From assembly GCA_003194525.1 (NCBI GenBank), contig NBIV01000237.1, positions 1 through 64,000 on the forward strand: a DNA stretch of 64,000 bases, written 5' to 3'. The notes under the pieces were generated by a model that saw nothing but the letters and a program-made list of their open reading frames with translations, was not told the DNA's origin and did not search any database. Both the position numbers and the translations under genes were made by a program. The first letter of the stretch is position 1; every line of letters starts with the position of its first letter. The DNA comes from Gracilariopsis chorda. Its lineage: Eukaryota; Rhodophyta; Florideophyceae; Gracilariales; Gracilariaceae. Shown piece after piece: positions 47,623 to 58,173 of the stretch.

Positions 47623-49817
47623 TGGATGTTTTCAACGACCCCTGTAGAGAGACGAATCTTCAGCCAATGCCCTTGTGTACGCGTGACTCTGAGGCGCGTG
47701 CTATACGGAAAAGCCAGCGAACAAATCATGTTCATGAGCTGAACCAAAGTTCTGTTCAGAGCAGTAGGATGTTTCTACCCCTGAAGATTGGCATGAAGCG
47801 ACGAGTGCCGTTTTCTGATTCTGCTCTGGTTGTAGCGGACATTGTGAACACATTGATTGAGATATGTGTATCACAGCGCTCCGAGGTGGTGCACAAAGCG
47901 CTAGATGAGAAAACTGGAAGAATTTCTGAAGTTGGTGGAGTATCAGGTGTAGAAGAGGAGCAGAAAAGGATTCAGAATGGAGAAGGTAGTGAAGTAGACA
48001 TGGAAATTGACGGAAATTCACCAGCAAAGACGTTCAGTCGGACACAGGCACAGGTAGAAGTTGAAGCTGGAGAAGGAGCGAAGGATACCGTGGCGTCTTC
48101 CGAGCTGAAGGCACAAACTGAAAAACAGATTGAAGAGAAAAAGCAGGCTTTTGAGAATGGTGGTCAAGCTCAAGAGCTGAATGAAGAGCTGGCAGCCTGT
48201 TCTGATGCTCAGATACAGGAGAAGGCGCACATGGAGCTACCATCAAGGAATGTGTGTGAAGGACGAACTACGAAGACCGGTTCATGCGCTGAGGTTCAGG
48301 CAGACTTCCAAGAGAGATTTGAAAACAATTGAAGGCCTTCAGGGGTTGATGTGAACCTTCAGGACGGTCGTGAATGTAAGACAGAACTTGCAATTTCAAA
48401 CAAGAGGCTTGTCACAGCTCTGAAAGGTTTAAAGGAGGTCTTTGACCTCCCTGCACTGGTTGCCTACATTGCTAAGAACTTTGGCTACCTCTATGGTGTA
48501 CAATACTTCTCAGTGTTGCAGACGAGGAAGTCGAGGTCGTCTGCGCTGCTCACCGAAAAATTGCGGTGTCTGCGGCACAAGTCGCAGTGCCGCTCCAATA
48601 TTCGGGCAAAGTTCTATCCCATGGCAAGATGTTGGGTAATTGAACAGGACTTGGTACACACGCACACCCCTAAACAACTTCCATGCCCCGGTGATGTTGT
48701 GAGAAGGAGGGCTGAGGGCATTCGCTCCTCTTTAGCCTCCTGTCTACAAGAATGGGAAGAGCACATACGGAAAAATGGAGAATATGTACGTCTATCATGC
48801 ATAATTCGAACCATACCCCCCTTCCAGGGAGCCGAGTTCTACAACAGCTCATCATGCTACCTCCTAGAGCATTCACATGGACCTTTATCTCAAAGCGATG
48901 CAGAGACAGGTAGCGAAGACAATATGGCGTATGGCGACTCCAGTGGGGCTGAGGACTTTTATCCCTTCCATAGCGTGTTGCATAGCACGAAATGCCCTGA
49001 GAGGGGAGGTGTTTTTGATGGCCGTGCTTCGCAAAGAGGAGTGCACGAACCCAAACCCGAGCTTTGGAAGCAACACTCCTCGGTTCCACAGGAAGAAGGT
49101 AGGCCGGTTTCCAATCTACCGAAGAGGCCGCAGCAAGGACCTATCTCAGGGGAATGCATCGGGAAATGTGGCGTAAACGATGTAAAATGCTCGGATGGAC
49201 TTCTGGATAACGCGTTTAACGTCGTGAGTGGCGTAAGAGGCGATTTTTGCATTACCTGTTTTGAAGCTGACCCCCCTGCTGCTTCTCCGAACTCCTCAAC
49301 ACAAACAGTGGACGCGAAATGCGAGCGTGCACCCCACAGCGCTGTGGGCGCCGAGTTAGGCTCAAAAATGAGTGAGGAGAGTGAAACCCTCAATGCAAAC
49401 GTTGCATATGCGCAGCAGGTTTCAGATGAGCAATCCGTTGAAGAAGAGGAGGCGCTGCTCATTGATCGATTCTTAGATGACGAAGAGGAGGTTCCTTCAT
49501 GCTTCTTCGAAGACTCTAATGGTGGCATCCTGAATGAAGAAGAATCAGAATCAAAGGAGAAGGATGTCCTTGGAGAGAAGGACGAAAAGTACTGGAAAGA
49601 AGATGGTGATGAAGAACTGGGCACGGAATCCGTACAGAACACGATACCGAATGAGAGAATTGAAGAGTGTTTTAAAGCAGCTGTCTTAGCCTATCTGGGA
49701 ACCCTTTCTCTCAATGCTCCTGGTGTCACGGTTCTGAAGGAAGTTCAATTTATCGCGGACTGCTTCGGGTACAGCTTATTCGTAAGGACTTCTATACACT
49801 TTGGAGAACGAAAGTGA
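47623..49817 (+). pseudogene. Central part of the MULE frame: acidic spacer and first FAR1-like zinc finger
   Basis: From 47623 to a TGA at 48330-48332 the frame is charged and Glu/Gln-rich, probably a coiled or disordered spacer. After the TGA it continues with FDLPALVAYIAKNFGYLYGV and a WRKY-GCM1/FAR1-type zinc finger: Cys (codon 48567), Cys (48588), and HTH (His codons 48657 and 48663). This is the DNA-binding module of MULE transposases. A ~350-residue acidic Ser/Glu-rich region follows (EEEEALLIDRFLDDEEEV), then the start of a second copy of the lead helix (VLKEVQFIADCFGYSLFV) before the TGA at 49815-49817. Confidence 0.75.
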
Positions 49818-51878
49818 TCTCCGGATAAGGCAAAGTCTCCCAAGAGTCGTGGTGCTGAACATGGGAATAGAAGGGTGCTGAAGAAGGGAATCTTGAAGTG
49901 CGATCAATACAATAACAAGATGAGGCGATGCCTCCTCTCGATAACGATTAAGACGGAGGATTCTGGGCAGGATGAAGATGGTGGAATGATCTACGTGGCT
50001 AATTTAAATGGTTGTAAACATGGACATGGTCCCTCTGGGAGCTTTGGTATTAGACATCTCAAGCCTCAAATGCGTTCTGAAGCGATACATATGACGAACA
50101 ATTTGCATATGAGCTTTAGAGATACCATACGAGACCTGGAAGACAAGTTCAATCAAAAGATAAAACCGGTATCGGCGAGGAAGAAGTTGAGGTATGCTTC
50201 CTCCACAAGCAATCCCCGCGATTTGTAATGTGTAAGGTTGTGTGATCTGCTCTTTTCGTTGAGCCAGGAGGATGCAGGGAATAATGGATTCTTCGCTGCG
50301 GATGATTCGGGTAGGATGAAGTACGCTAGTTGGTCGTTTCGAGAGTGGATGGAAGACTACCAGAAGTTCGGCATTGTTCCGGGGGTATGTATTGATTGTA
50401 AAGCCATAGCCAATAGATACGGTTTCCCTCTGGTCACCATTAATGGAAGAGCCAATGATGGTCATGTGTTGACATTTTTCATGGGGTACATGTGCTCCGA
50501 AACAGAAGAAGACTTCGTACGAATTCTGTCCTACTTCAAGTCTATAGTCGCCGTCTCACCGGCGATGGTAGTGATGGACCAGAATACTGCGTGTATAAAT
50601 GCAGCTGAGAAGGTGTTCAATTCTTCCTATATAAGCCTCGACGAATGGCATCTGAACGAGAATCAGAAGAAGAATGTGGCCAATTGGTGTAGAAAGATTG
50701 GTAAGATGGAGTGGATACACGATATGAAGAAAGATCTGTTCAACCTCAGAAAGTCATATACGTCGGAAACGTTTTTCGAAAGGAGAAGAATGCTAGACTC
50801 CAAGTACTTTGATGCTTTTGACGATCGTCTCCCTGTGTGGTATAAGTACTTGTACCACTATAAGCCGCATATGCTGGTGTCTTGCTTCCGAAATGCGGAT
50901 ATACCTACACGTTACATGTTCCAAGGAACTGGCTACACCGAATCTTCTAACTCTGCATACAAGAAGATCATTATATCGAAGAAGATTCCCTTGTGCAAGG
51001 TTCCTTTGGAGGTTCGGCTTATATCCCAGGAACGGGCTGATACCCGGAGCTTGGAGCTTGTACGAACCTTATCTTCTCAAAGTGGGAGATATCGGAAGAC
51101 AAGAGAGCTTGAGCACTTTCTACCTGTAGAAGTTGTAGACAGCCTGGTGGCTGAGTACACGAACTACGCCTTGGCGCACTTCGTATATATGAGCTTTAAG
51201 CCCTCGAAGAACTACATTCTTTCCAGCACAGAGGTTGTGAATTATTCACCGGAAGCATGGCCGGAAGCAATCAGAAACCTGGAAAGTAGTTCAACCCCAG
51301 CAATTGGACCTGTATCTGGCTTTAAGTTGAAATGGGGAAGCCATCTGAGTCAGAGCCGGAATGCGTCGGCGGATGAAGGACGCTCATCACAGGAGACTGT
51401 TGTACAATTCCCAAAAAGTTATACGGGGTCGGGGGATGACGTTAAGGCAGAGTTTATTGGTGTCTGTTCCTGTGGGCAGCCGTGGTCCGTTGGCTTTGCT
51501 TGTCGTCACATGGTTCGATGTGCTGTGGTTTATCAGGAAGAACGTCTGCGGTTCCCTGAACTACGAAACATACTAGGATACTTCATATCTCTTGAAGCGC
51601 TTTTCTCTACATACTGGAGAAAAGATACCTCTGCTATGACAGTCCCATACTTGGCGAAACGCAGGTCAGAGACCAGATACTTCAACAACGAGGAGATGGA
51701 TTACCGACTACGCCGTTTTCATGAGTCGACGGAGAAAGATTTTATCCCCATTGACTCAGATATACTTAGAACCAGTAGAGAAGACTCGGAAGTAGATGGG
51801 TACAATACTTACATGGAAGGAAAAATCTCTACGATGCTTTACATCGACAAGCTACTGGAATTGGACGTGTTGCGGTGA
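49818..51878 (+). pseudogene. MULE transposase with second FAR1-like finger and SWIM zinc finger
   Basis: It continues in frame after the TGA. The second zinc finger has Cys codons at 49899, 49929 and 50013 and His codons at 50019 and 50025 (GCKHGHG). A TAA at 50226-50228 is followed by the transposase core: VCIDCKAIANRYGFPL (first Asp), MVVMDQNTACINAAEKVF (second Asp) and SLDEWHLNENQKK (Trp-His signature). The C-terminal SWIM finger CSCGQPWSVGFACRHMV is at about 51469-51519. The core from 50229 to the TGA at 51876-51878 is uninterrupted. The transposase binds the inverted repeats and moves the element. Confidence 0.88.
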
Positions 51879-52300
51879 GTGGAGTTCTACGTCTTTTAAG
51901 GGATGCCATCGCGAACATTCAGCAAGGAAAAGCGACTCACTTCGAAGCTAGAGGTACCTTTAAAACAAGGCTGGCTTCATTAACAGAACACGCGGAAGAA
52001 ACAGAGAACACTGTCACTTCACTGCATCCATCTTCTTCTACAAAAGATTTCAGCTCATCAGGGATCCGTCCGCCAAACAATGGACGCCACAGGGCACAAC
52101 GGAGAAAGAAAAGCTTTTTGGAGCACACGAGAAAGGGAGCGAGGACAAGCCCACATTCATCCCAGGAAGTGTCTCAGAAAGACTGTCACCCACCTTCAAC
52201 ATCCTCAGAACCAGCTGTGGCACCCTCAACTTCCATAGCCCAAGACGTGCAAGACAAAGCACTTCGAATTATGTCAAAGTCTCTCGGACACATCCACTAG
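51875..52300 (+). CDS. MULE downstream frame, about 141 aa, possible transposase tail
   Basis: It overlaps the transposase stop in another frame (GTGAG at 51875). It begins with sequence that looks like a natural continuation of the transposase helix (LLRDAIANIQQGKATHF), then a basic, Ser-rich tail (GRHRAQRRKKSF). There is no ATG at its left end. A one-base shift, or a separate small protein, would explain it. Confidence 0.4.
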   Translation: MSGVLRLLRDAIANIQQGKATHFEARGTFKTRLASLTEHAEETENTVTSLHPSSSTKDFSSSGIRPPNNGRHRAQRRKKSFLEHTRKGARTSPHSSQEVSQKDCHPPSTSSEPAVAPSTSIAQDVQDKALRIMSKSLGHIH

Positions 52301-53361
52301 CAGTAGCATTGACCACAGGCGTCTGATCCCTTTCCTTCTTCCATAATTTCTTTGAGCTCTCTCTGTTCTTCATAGAAGCCTTGAGTTCTTGCTTATTTCG
52401 CCTTCTGCTTCACTTTAATTCTTTATTCAACTTCTAGATATCGTCGCGTATTCTAAAACGTCGTCCAAGAACGCGTGAACAGTCTTCCTTGCATCTGAGA
52501 ACCCCGAAATGGAAGCCCAGTTGGAATTGTTCCATGCACCTCGATCACTGAAAAGCCAACGTATCTCTGAAAAGACTAAACAATACTATCACCTGAACTC
52601 ATGAACAAACAATCCAATCCCACCCGCACCATAAGCCGCATCAAACGCGTATCCGCAGTCTTAGACTTAGACCGAAGAAGGTTCTCAATCTTCTCACCAT
52701 GTTCTCCCTCTTCTTTTCATCTGGTAGCGAAGCAGTTATTCTTCCGAAAAACTCGGCAAACGTATGTACAGCCAAGTTTGCCCGCCGCTTTGGGTCTTAA
52801 ACTTCCTGCAGATCACATCCCAAGAACATGAACCCAAATTCTTTCCTATCACTCGGATCTAGCTTGGTATTGGCGGTTGTAGCGCCAATAAAGCACCCCA
52901 CAAACTCACCAGAGAGTGCGCTGTCAATCTGCATATCAAAAAGCTTACGAACAAGTTAGTAAAATTATTCGCTGAAAATAGTTCGCTCGATTGGTGAGTC
53001 TATAAGACCTGCAAATAACTCGATACTCCTTTCCTGGTGTTTGATCGATCTTCGAACTGAATGTCGCCATTAGTTCCCCATGCACAAAGCCTTCCAAGAA
53101 TTTCCGGAACGGTCCAGTGAAGAGGCTCCTGATCTCAGAGATCCTACGCAAGAAGCTCATGTCGAAGGCGGAAGGCTCACCGAAAAGCTGCCACAAATAC
53201 CCGACAGAAGCCGGCTGAGATGTTTTTGTAGAATTCTCTCCAGTCGAGTTTGAACAGACGTAGAACAAGCTTGCGAAGCACGATCACGATTCCCTATGCC
53301 TCTTCTCCCTCGGCTACGCTCACCCGTTTGCACAAAGATGGCGCCAAATGGCAATTATGAT
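52301..53361. other. 3' part of the MULE without an assigned gene
   Basis: It contains a 107-codon minus-strand frame at 52945-53268 and short plus-strand frames, none recognised. It probably includes the 3' untranslated region of the transposase. Confidence 0.4.
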
Positions 53362-53600
53362 ATTTATGTTGTGCTGATTTGGCGGCCGGAGAGAGCAGGG
53401 ATAGAGGGAATGCCCTGACTCTGCGGATCTACTGGTTGAAATCCAAAATATGGGCGTATTATTGGCTACAGTAAGATCTCAAGTGGCACGGGCACTTGTG
53501 CAGCTCATCGAGGCACGTGCCCACTGATCTCTCTTTTTATTGGTGCAAATGCGCGCTGACTCGCCTACACTATCTACGTCGTGTAGTTTAGCCCTTTCCC
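53362..53600 (-). repeat. Right terminal inverted repeat of the MULE (239 bp)
   Basis: Reverse complement of 45332-45571 with few differences. It ends GCCCTTTCCC at 53600, directly followed by the target duplication. Confidence 0.93.
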
Positions 53601-53609
53601 GGGGTAGAA
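53601..53609 (+). repeat. 9-bp target site duplication, right (GGGGTAGAA)
   Basis: Identical to 45323-45331. It overlaps a 15-bp palindrome (GGGTAGAATCTACCC, 53602-53616) that formed the original target. Confidence 0.93.
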
Positions 53610-53629
53610 TCTACCCAGTAGATGTGATA

Positions 53630-54960
53630 CAGTGCGCGTCCAAAATATAAGACCGGCGCCTCACACACCTCTCGTCAGGGCACCAAACAAAATTAGCATC
53701 ACTTTAACGAGGTTTAAAAGCTGAGTATCACGGTACAAACGATACTCAAATAATCTTAAATAGTTCTGGAGAAATCTATAAAAAGCTATACAGAGTTAGT
53801 CAAAAGTATAAGACCGTGTTAGATTGATTCGGGCCAAATTTCAACAAAAGCAAGCAATACATCTACCTAGTAGTTTTCCTACAATCGTTGTTCTCACGTC
53901 TAGTTCCACAACGCAGCTTAATTCCAGTTCGAACATGCCTCGTGGAACATCACTCACCCAACAAAAAAGGAACCATTACTGCTCTTCATGGCCAGAAAAA
54001 GACGCACAGACAGATCTCTGACATCATAAAACAGTCTAGAACCGTCTCAACAAATTCCTAAAATCACCGAATGCATACGGAAAGAAACGTTCAGTGAGAA
54101 CAAAAACAGTTAATGCAAACTCCAAAAAAAGACTTTACCAAAACACTAAGCAGACCACATAAAGAACTAATGTAACGAACATATATGTCCAACTGACTGT
54201 CTCAACCTCTACTATTTGACAAGAACTAAATAAACACAACCAATTTGTTCACAAAAAGATAAAAAACTTTCGTTTTAACCTTTCAAGATCAATAGCGTCG
54301 TGTGCGGTAAGATACTGAACATACCACTTTGACCAATACGCAATGGCGCGATTCTATTTTCTCAGATGAGAAAAATTTGAACGTGGATGAACTGAATGGG
54401 TAGGCTTTGTACTGGCAAGGAGTTGGCGCTGCTGAATAACGTTTTGTTCATAATTTCAAAAGAAAGGTCGAGGTATTATGGTTTGGGGATGCTTTTTTAC
54501 TATAAAAACTGACAATTGGTAGTAATGAATGGGAATAAAGACTCTAAGGAGTACAAAAGTTATCCGAAAACAAACTTTAGGATTAGGCTGCTATTAAACA
54601 CGGAAACGCATGGACTTTTCAGCAAATTAACTATCCAATACATGCTTTTAACTTCTGTAAGGACTGATTTGCTAAACAAATGTAACTTTAGTACACTGGC
54701 CAAGTCGCACACCGGATATGAATCCAATTGAGAGTCTTTGAAGGGTTTGAGCGGGCCATTTTTACTACAATGCACACCAATTTGGTCCAATTATTGAGTT
54801 GAAAGAAGAAATGTTTGGAGATCGGGAGATGATGGGAAAAAATTTGCTGCACGCACATATCGACAGCAAGCAGCTTCGCTGCATAGCTTTTTTGGCCTCG
54901 AAGTGTGAGAAAACTAAGTACTGTGTGTTTCACTCAACGTGAAGCACCCAAACATTAAAG
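53630..54960 (+). pseudogene. Decayed Tc1/mariner element with transposase relic
   Basis: It starts TA|CAGTGCGCGTCC at 53628. The motif GTCCAAAATATAAGACCG (53638-53655) is repeated as GTCAAAAGTATAAGACCG at 53799-53816, like the doubled transposase-binding sites of IR/DR-type elements. Translating across several frameshifts from 53936 shows HTH pieces (ITALHGQKKTHRQISDII, then KSPNAYGKKRS). FSDEKNLNVD is at about 54360-54390 and SRTPDMNPIESL at about 54704-54740, the classic Tc1 blocks. The right inverted repeat is not clear; an old LTR begins at 54966. Confidence 0.75.
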
Positions 54961-54965
54961 CAGTG

Positions 54966-55760
54966 TGACGTGTAATGCCCTCAGAGAGGAAACCTTGGTA
55001 CTTGGTTGATTTCCCGAATGTTTCAGTAATGTAGTCATTGCATGAACGACGACTACTAATAGTAGATTTGAAACGTGGAACACGGAAGACTCAATTGGCG
55101 GTTGGCCACAGTAGTGTACATGAACCACCAAAGTGGAGTAGTTTAGTTAGTTTTATTTATTTTTTTACAACCATTTCTGGTATGGTTAGTACTTAGTGCG
55201 CCCGCGAGTTGCCATCGCACCAGTAAACCATCCCCAACAAGGGACCCCAAACTGAGCCCTTGGCTTTAGACCTCACCGCCTTCGTGTCTTCTCTACTCCT
55301 CCTTGCAGGGAAGCACCGTAGCATACAGAAAGTCTAACCCCCTTGCCTATCTAAAGGACCCGAGTATTCGGATTGTTATTTCAACTGTCTTGGTGTTCGC
55401 CTTGTATAAGGTTTATTTACCGGCACTGCTGTTAATCTTCGTCACGACACTCGTGACTCAGCTCTTCCTTATTCTTCCCTTTACAAGCTGGTTTTCCGGC
55501 TACCCACGGCTCGTGTTCGCGTGTGCCACTAATGTGGAAACTCCACCTCTCTAGAGGACGAACACCCCCATACACTGCTCCTGCGGATACCGGATTCTTG
55601 TATCAACCTCCCTGCACAAGTCGCGACGAGTGGCCTCGGCCTTACAACCCGACATAGTCGTGCCACTCGTGGGAGGGCCCTACCCAACTGGGCTCACCTC
55701 TAACAAAGAAAGATCCAGAACATCTTTCGGTGCACTTCCGCTTCCGGGCATTGCATTACA
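54966..55760 (+). repeat. Old solo LTR related to the element A family (795 bp)
   Basis: It begins TGACGTGTAATGCCCTC and ends TTGCATTACA. It aligns along its length with the LTRs of A and B but with many substitutions and indels. The 5-bp flanks (CAGTG and CGGTT) do not match, so the duplication has decayed or an end is inaccurate. Its internal frame (55303-55554) is not considered a gene. Confidence 0.8.
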
Positions 55761-57745
55761 CGGTTTTGTATTTATTATTGGTTAGAATAAGTGTTTCATA
55801 CATATCTCAGTCATGTAGACGCCTTATTGCTTAAAAGATGCACCGTTGGAATGCGCTTAAAACCTCCTTGCAGGTGATGTGCCTTTCGTTGCCGCGGCAA
55901 TAAAACTCGTGTCTCCTACGCAGGTGGTCTTATAATATTTGTCAGGCATTCACCCCCAGTCGCTCTCTCGTCACTTCCACCCCAGGCGCCCTCTGGTCGC
56001 TTCCGTCCCCGGCACACCGCCGTTTCCCGACCGCCGGTCCTGTGCCCGCCGCTTCTCTCTCCGCATCTGCAACGGCAGTGCTTATGCACTAGTGCTAGCG
56101 CGCCCGTCCGCAGCCCATGCAGCCGTTTCAATATGAAACCCTACCCATCATGCAATACTACGCCAGTTTTGTAACCGCTGCGTAGCAACAGCATTTGCTG
56201 CACCACATCAAGTCGCACCCAACCGCGTAGAAGCGACTCAATAACTGCACGCTTTGGAGCAAAACCCGTGCGGGTTGTAGCTCTCAAGGCGTCCGAGTCC
56301 TTGCTCCCTATGAAGGGTAGACTCAGTGGACGAGCCCTCTACTCCACACGAGTGTCCGGTGTAAGTCCAACGGTGGATACTGGCTATACCTGTAGAGGTG
56401 AATACGAAGAATCCTGAGAGGAACTAGATCAGAGAAGAACCCAAGTGAGGGGACGTAGACAGCGTACTCAGCGAGTGTAGTGTCCCAAAGGGGGAAAAGA
56501 ACCAGACAACGAGGGGGCTAGGGTCGTGCTCACAGCGGCAACAGACCCGAGAACCAAGGGATAAAATAGGAACAACAACCAACGAAGCAACCAATACTGC
56601 GGCGGAGATCTGTCCTGCAACAGGATACACAAAATAAACAGAGTAATGTTAGATCCACGGTCGGTGTACTTACACAGATGTTCTGAGCCGTCCCAAGGAG
56701 GTAGTCGTACTGAAACCAAACTTGGTTACTCTCCAAATGGATTCGTGAACCTATGAGTGCAGTTGCGACCAGAGCCCGCTCTAGTTTGTCAGACTAGAGC
56801 GATGGTTTCGAAGACCAACCTTGGTTTGAGTTTACTGTGACCTTACGACCGCGAGATCACTCCCACCTCAGTAAGGTTCACTAGAAACATGTAAACTAGT
56901 TAAAGAAATTAGTGCATACTTTCTCAGGGCCATACACGTGGAGGACCCAGTGTCTGGGGCCAAAGTAAACTAACCTATTAAATAAATTCCGAAATTGGAG
57001 CCAAAAACTCCCACGCGTGCTACGCGTTTGTCCTGTACCAGTCCATCTAGAACTCACCTGAAGGGGAAAATTCACACCAAAGATTTCCACAATTGAGCCC
57101 ACAATTGGCGCAAATCCGTACATCGATAATGCCTCTAAGGAGGGTAAAAGCAACTCCCAAAGGAGATGTTTTGCTCCACACACGCTCCAAACCTGGGGCG
57201 GTCTTCCCCATATCAAAGAAATTCTGCAAACGTCATTGCCGCCCTCTCTGCATCCGCTTGTCACCCAGCACACCGACGTGCGTTTCTTGGCAACCCTTCC
57301 GTATCTCGTGCTTATCAATCGCTACCCTCCTGGATAGGGCACTGAACCCCATGAAGACGGCCCCGCCTACAAGCTTGTACCTGCCATAATGTCCCTGCAA
57401 CCACCAATCTGTATGGATTTGTATCATACCACTCAGCACGGTGCTGTCGGCCAGTGCGCTGCGCCCATGCTCTTGCATCCGATATTGTTTCTGGTGCTTT
57501 CAAAACATGTGCACCACTATATGTTCCACGCCATAGCAGAAACCGCCGTCGATCATATCGATCAGCTCTTGCTTAATGCAATCCATCCGGCCGTTCTCAC
57601 ACCCAACAGTTCAGCGCCTGCACGTAGCTGCGCGCCCGCGCACCAACTGTGACTATTCTGGCATTGCGGTTCCTCGCGCCGGAATGCCCACTTGCCCTGC
57701 ATCGCCACAGAGAATACTATATTGGCACGACGCAAGGAACGAAAT
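55761..57745. other. 2-kb region without a recognised gene, possibly repeat debris
   Basis: Composition resembles the LTRs elsewhere in the window (56250-56900, best read on the minus strand), but no paired copy is present here to prove it. A perfect 9-bp hairpin with CGCTCTAGT / ACTAGAGCG arms is at 56777-56801. Minus-strand frames at 56896-57318, 57047-57229 and 57233-57503 overlap in a way that suggests a broken coding relic, which I cannot name. Confidence 0.4.
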
Positions 57746-58173
57746 TTAATTTTCTAGACGGGTACCGACTAAAGGTAGAAGCAGATACAGTGGAGCAACT
57801 TTGTTCAAACCAAAACAGTTTTCCATAAACACCAGGCTATTCAAAAGTAATTGCACATATAAATTTGGGGCTTGGGCGATAGTATCGTTGGGCTTGGTAT
57901 CCTGGATTTTCATCGTGGTCTCATTTTCTGATATGCAACGCAGTATTTCCCCCACCTCCACTAATAAATCGTTGCTCCAGCCAAACCCCCTGATGTTCGA
58001 AAAGATTTCATCGTTAGAATCTTGTGCAGTAGTTTCCAGCATAACGGTATGCTTTTTCCCGGACTCTACAGCCTCCATATCAATGAACGGGTAGAATCGA
58101 ACGGAATGATGTGAAGAACTAAAATCATTTGTCATCTCTCGAATGATTGAGGTTGCAAATGGCTGTGGTGCCA
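57746..58173 (-). CDS. Hypothetical protein, about 142 aa
   Basis: A complete frame from the ATG at 58171-58173 (MAPQPFATSIIRE) to the TAA at 57746-57748. The product is moderately polar with a hydrophobic patch near the C-terminus (YVQLLLNSLVFMENCF). No known domain. It may be a real small gene or a chance frame. Confidence 0.35.

Larger units (their letters stand above)
45332..53600 (+). mobile_element. Mutator-like element (MULE) carrying a Ulp1-like protease, 8,269 bp
   Basis: Bounded by long inverted repeats that begin GGGAAAGGGCTAAAC, and by a perfect 9-bp direct duplication. Inside, one reading frame from about 45803 to 51878 encodes a C48-type protease, a first FAR1-like zinc finger, an acidic spacer, a second FAR1-like finger and a MULE transposase, after discounting a solo LTR inserted at 46844/46845. 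The frame contains four stop codons (46127 TAA, 48330 TGA, 49815 TGA, 50226 TAA) but no frameshift. Plant MULEs with Ulp1 genes (Kaonashi/KI-MULEs) are known, but there the protease and transposase are separate genes. The perfect target duplication and very similar inverted repeats indicate a fairly recent insertion. Confidence 0.93.

Noticed and set aside
46126-50267. Short introns removing the MULE in-frame stops
   Set aside because: Donor-like GTAAGA (46126) and GTAATG (50225) have nearby AGs, but the resulting 25-61 bp introns would shift the frame or are too short. The frame is already in register without splicing.
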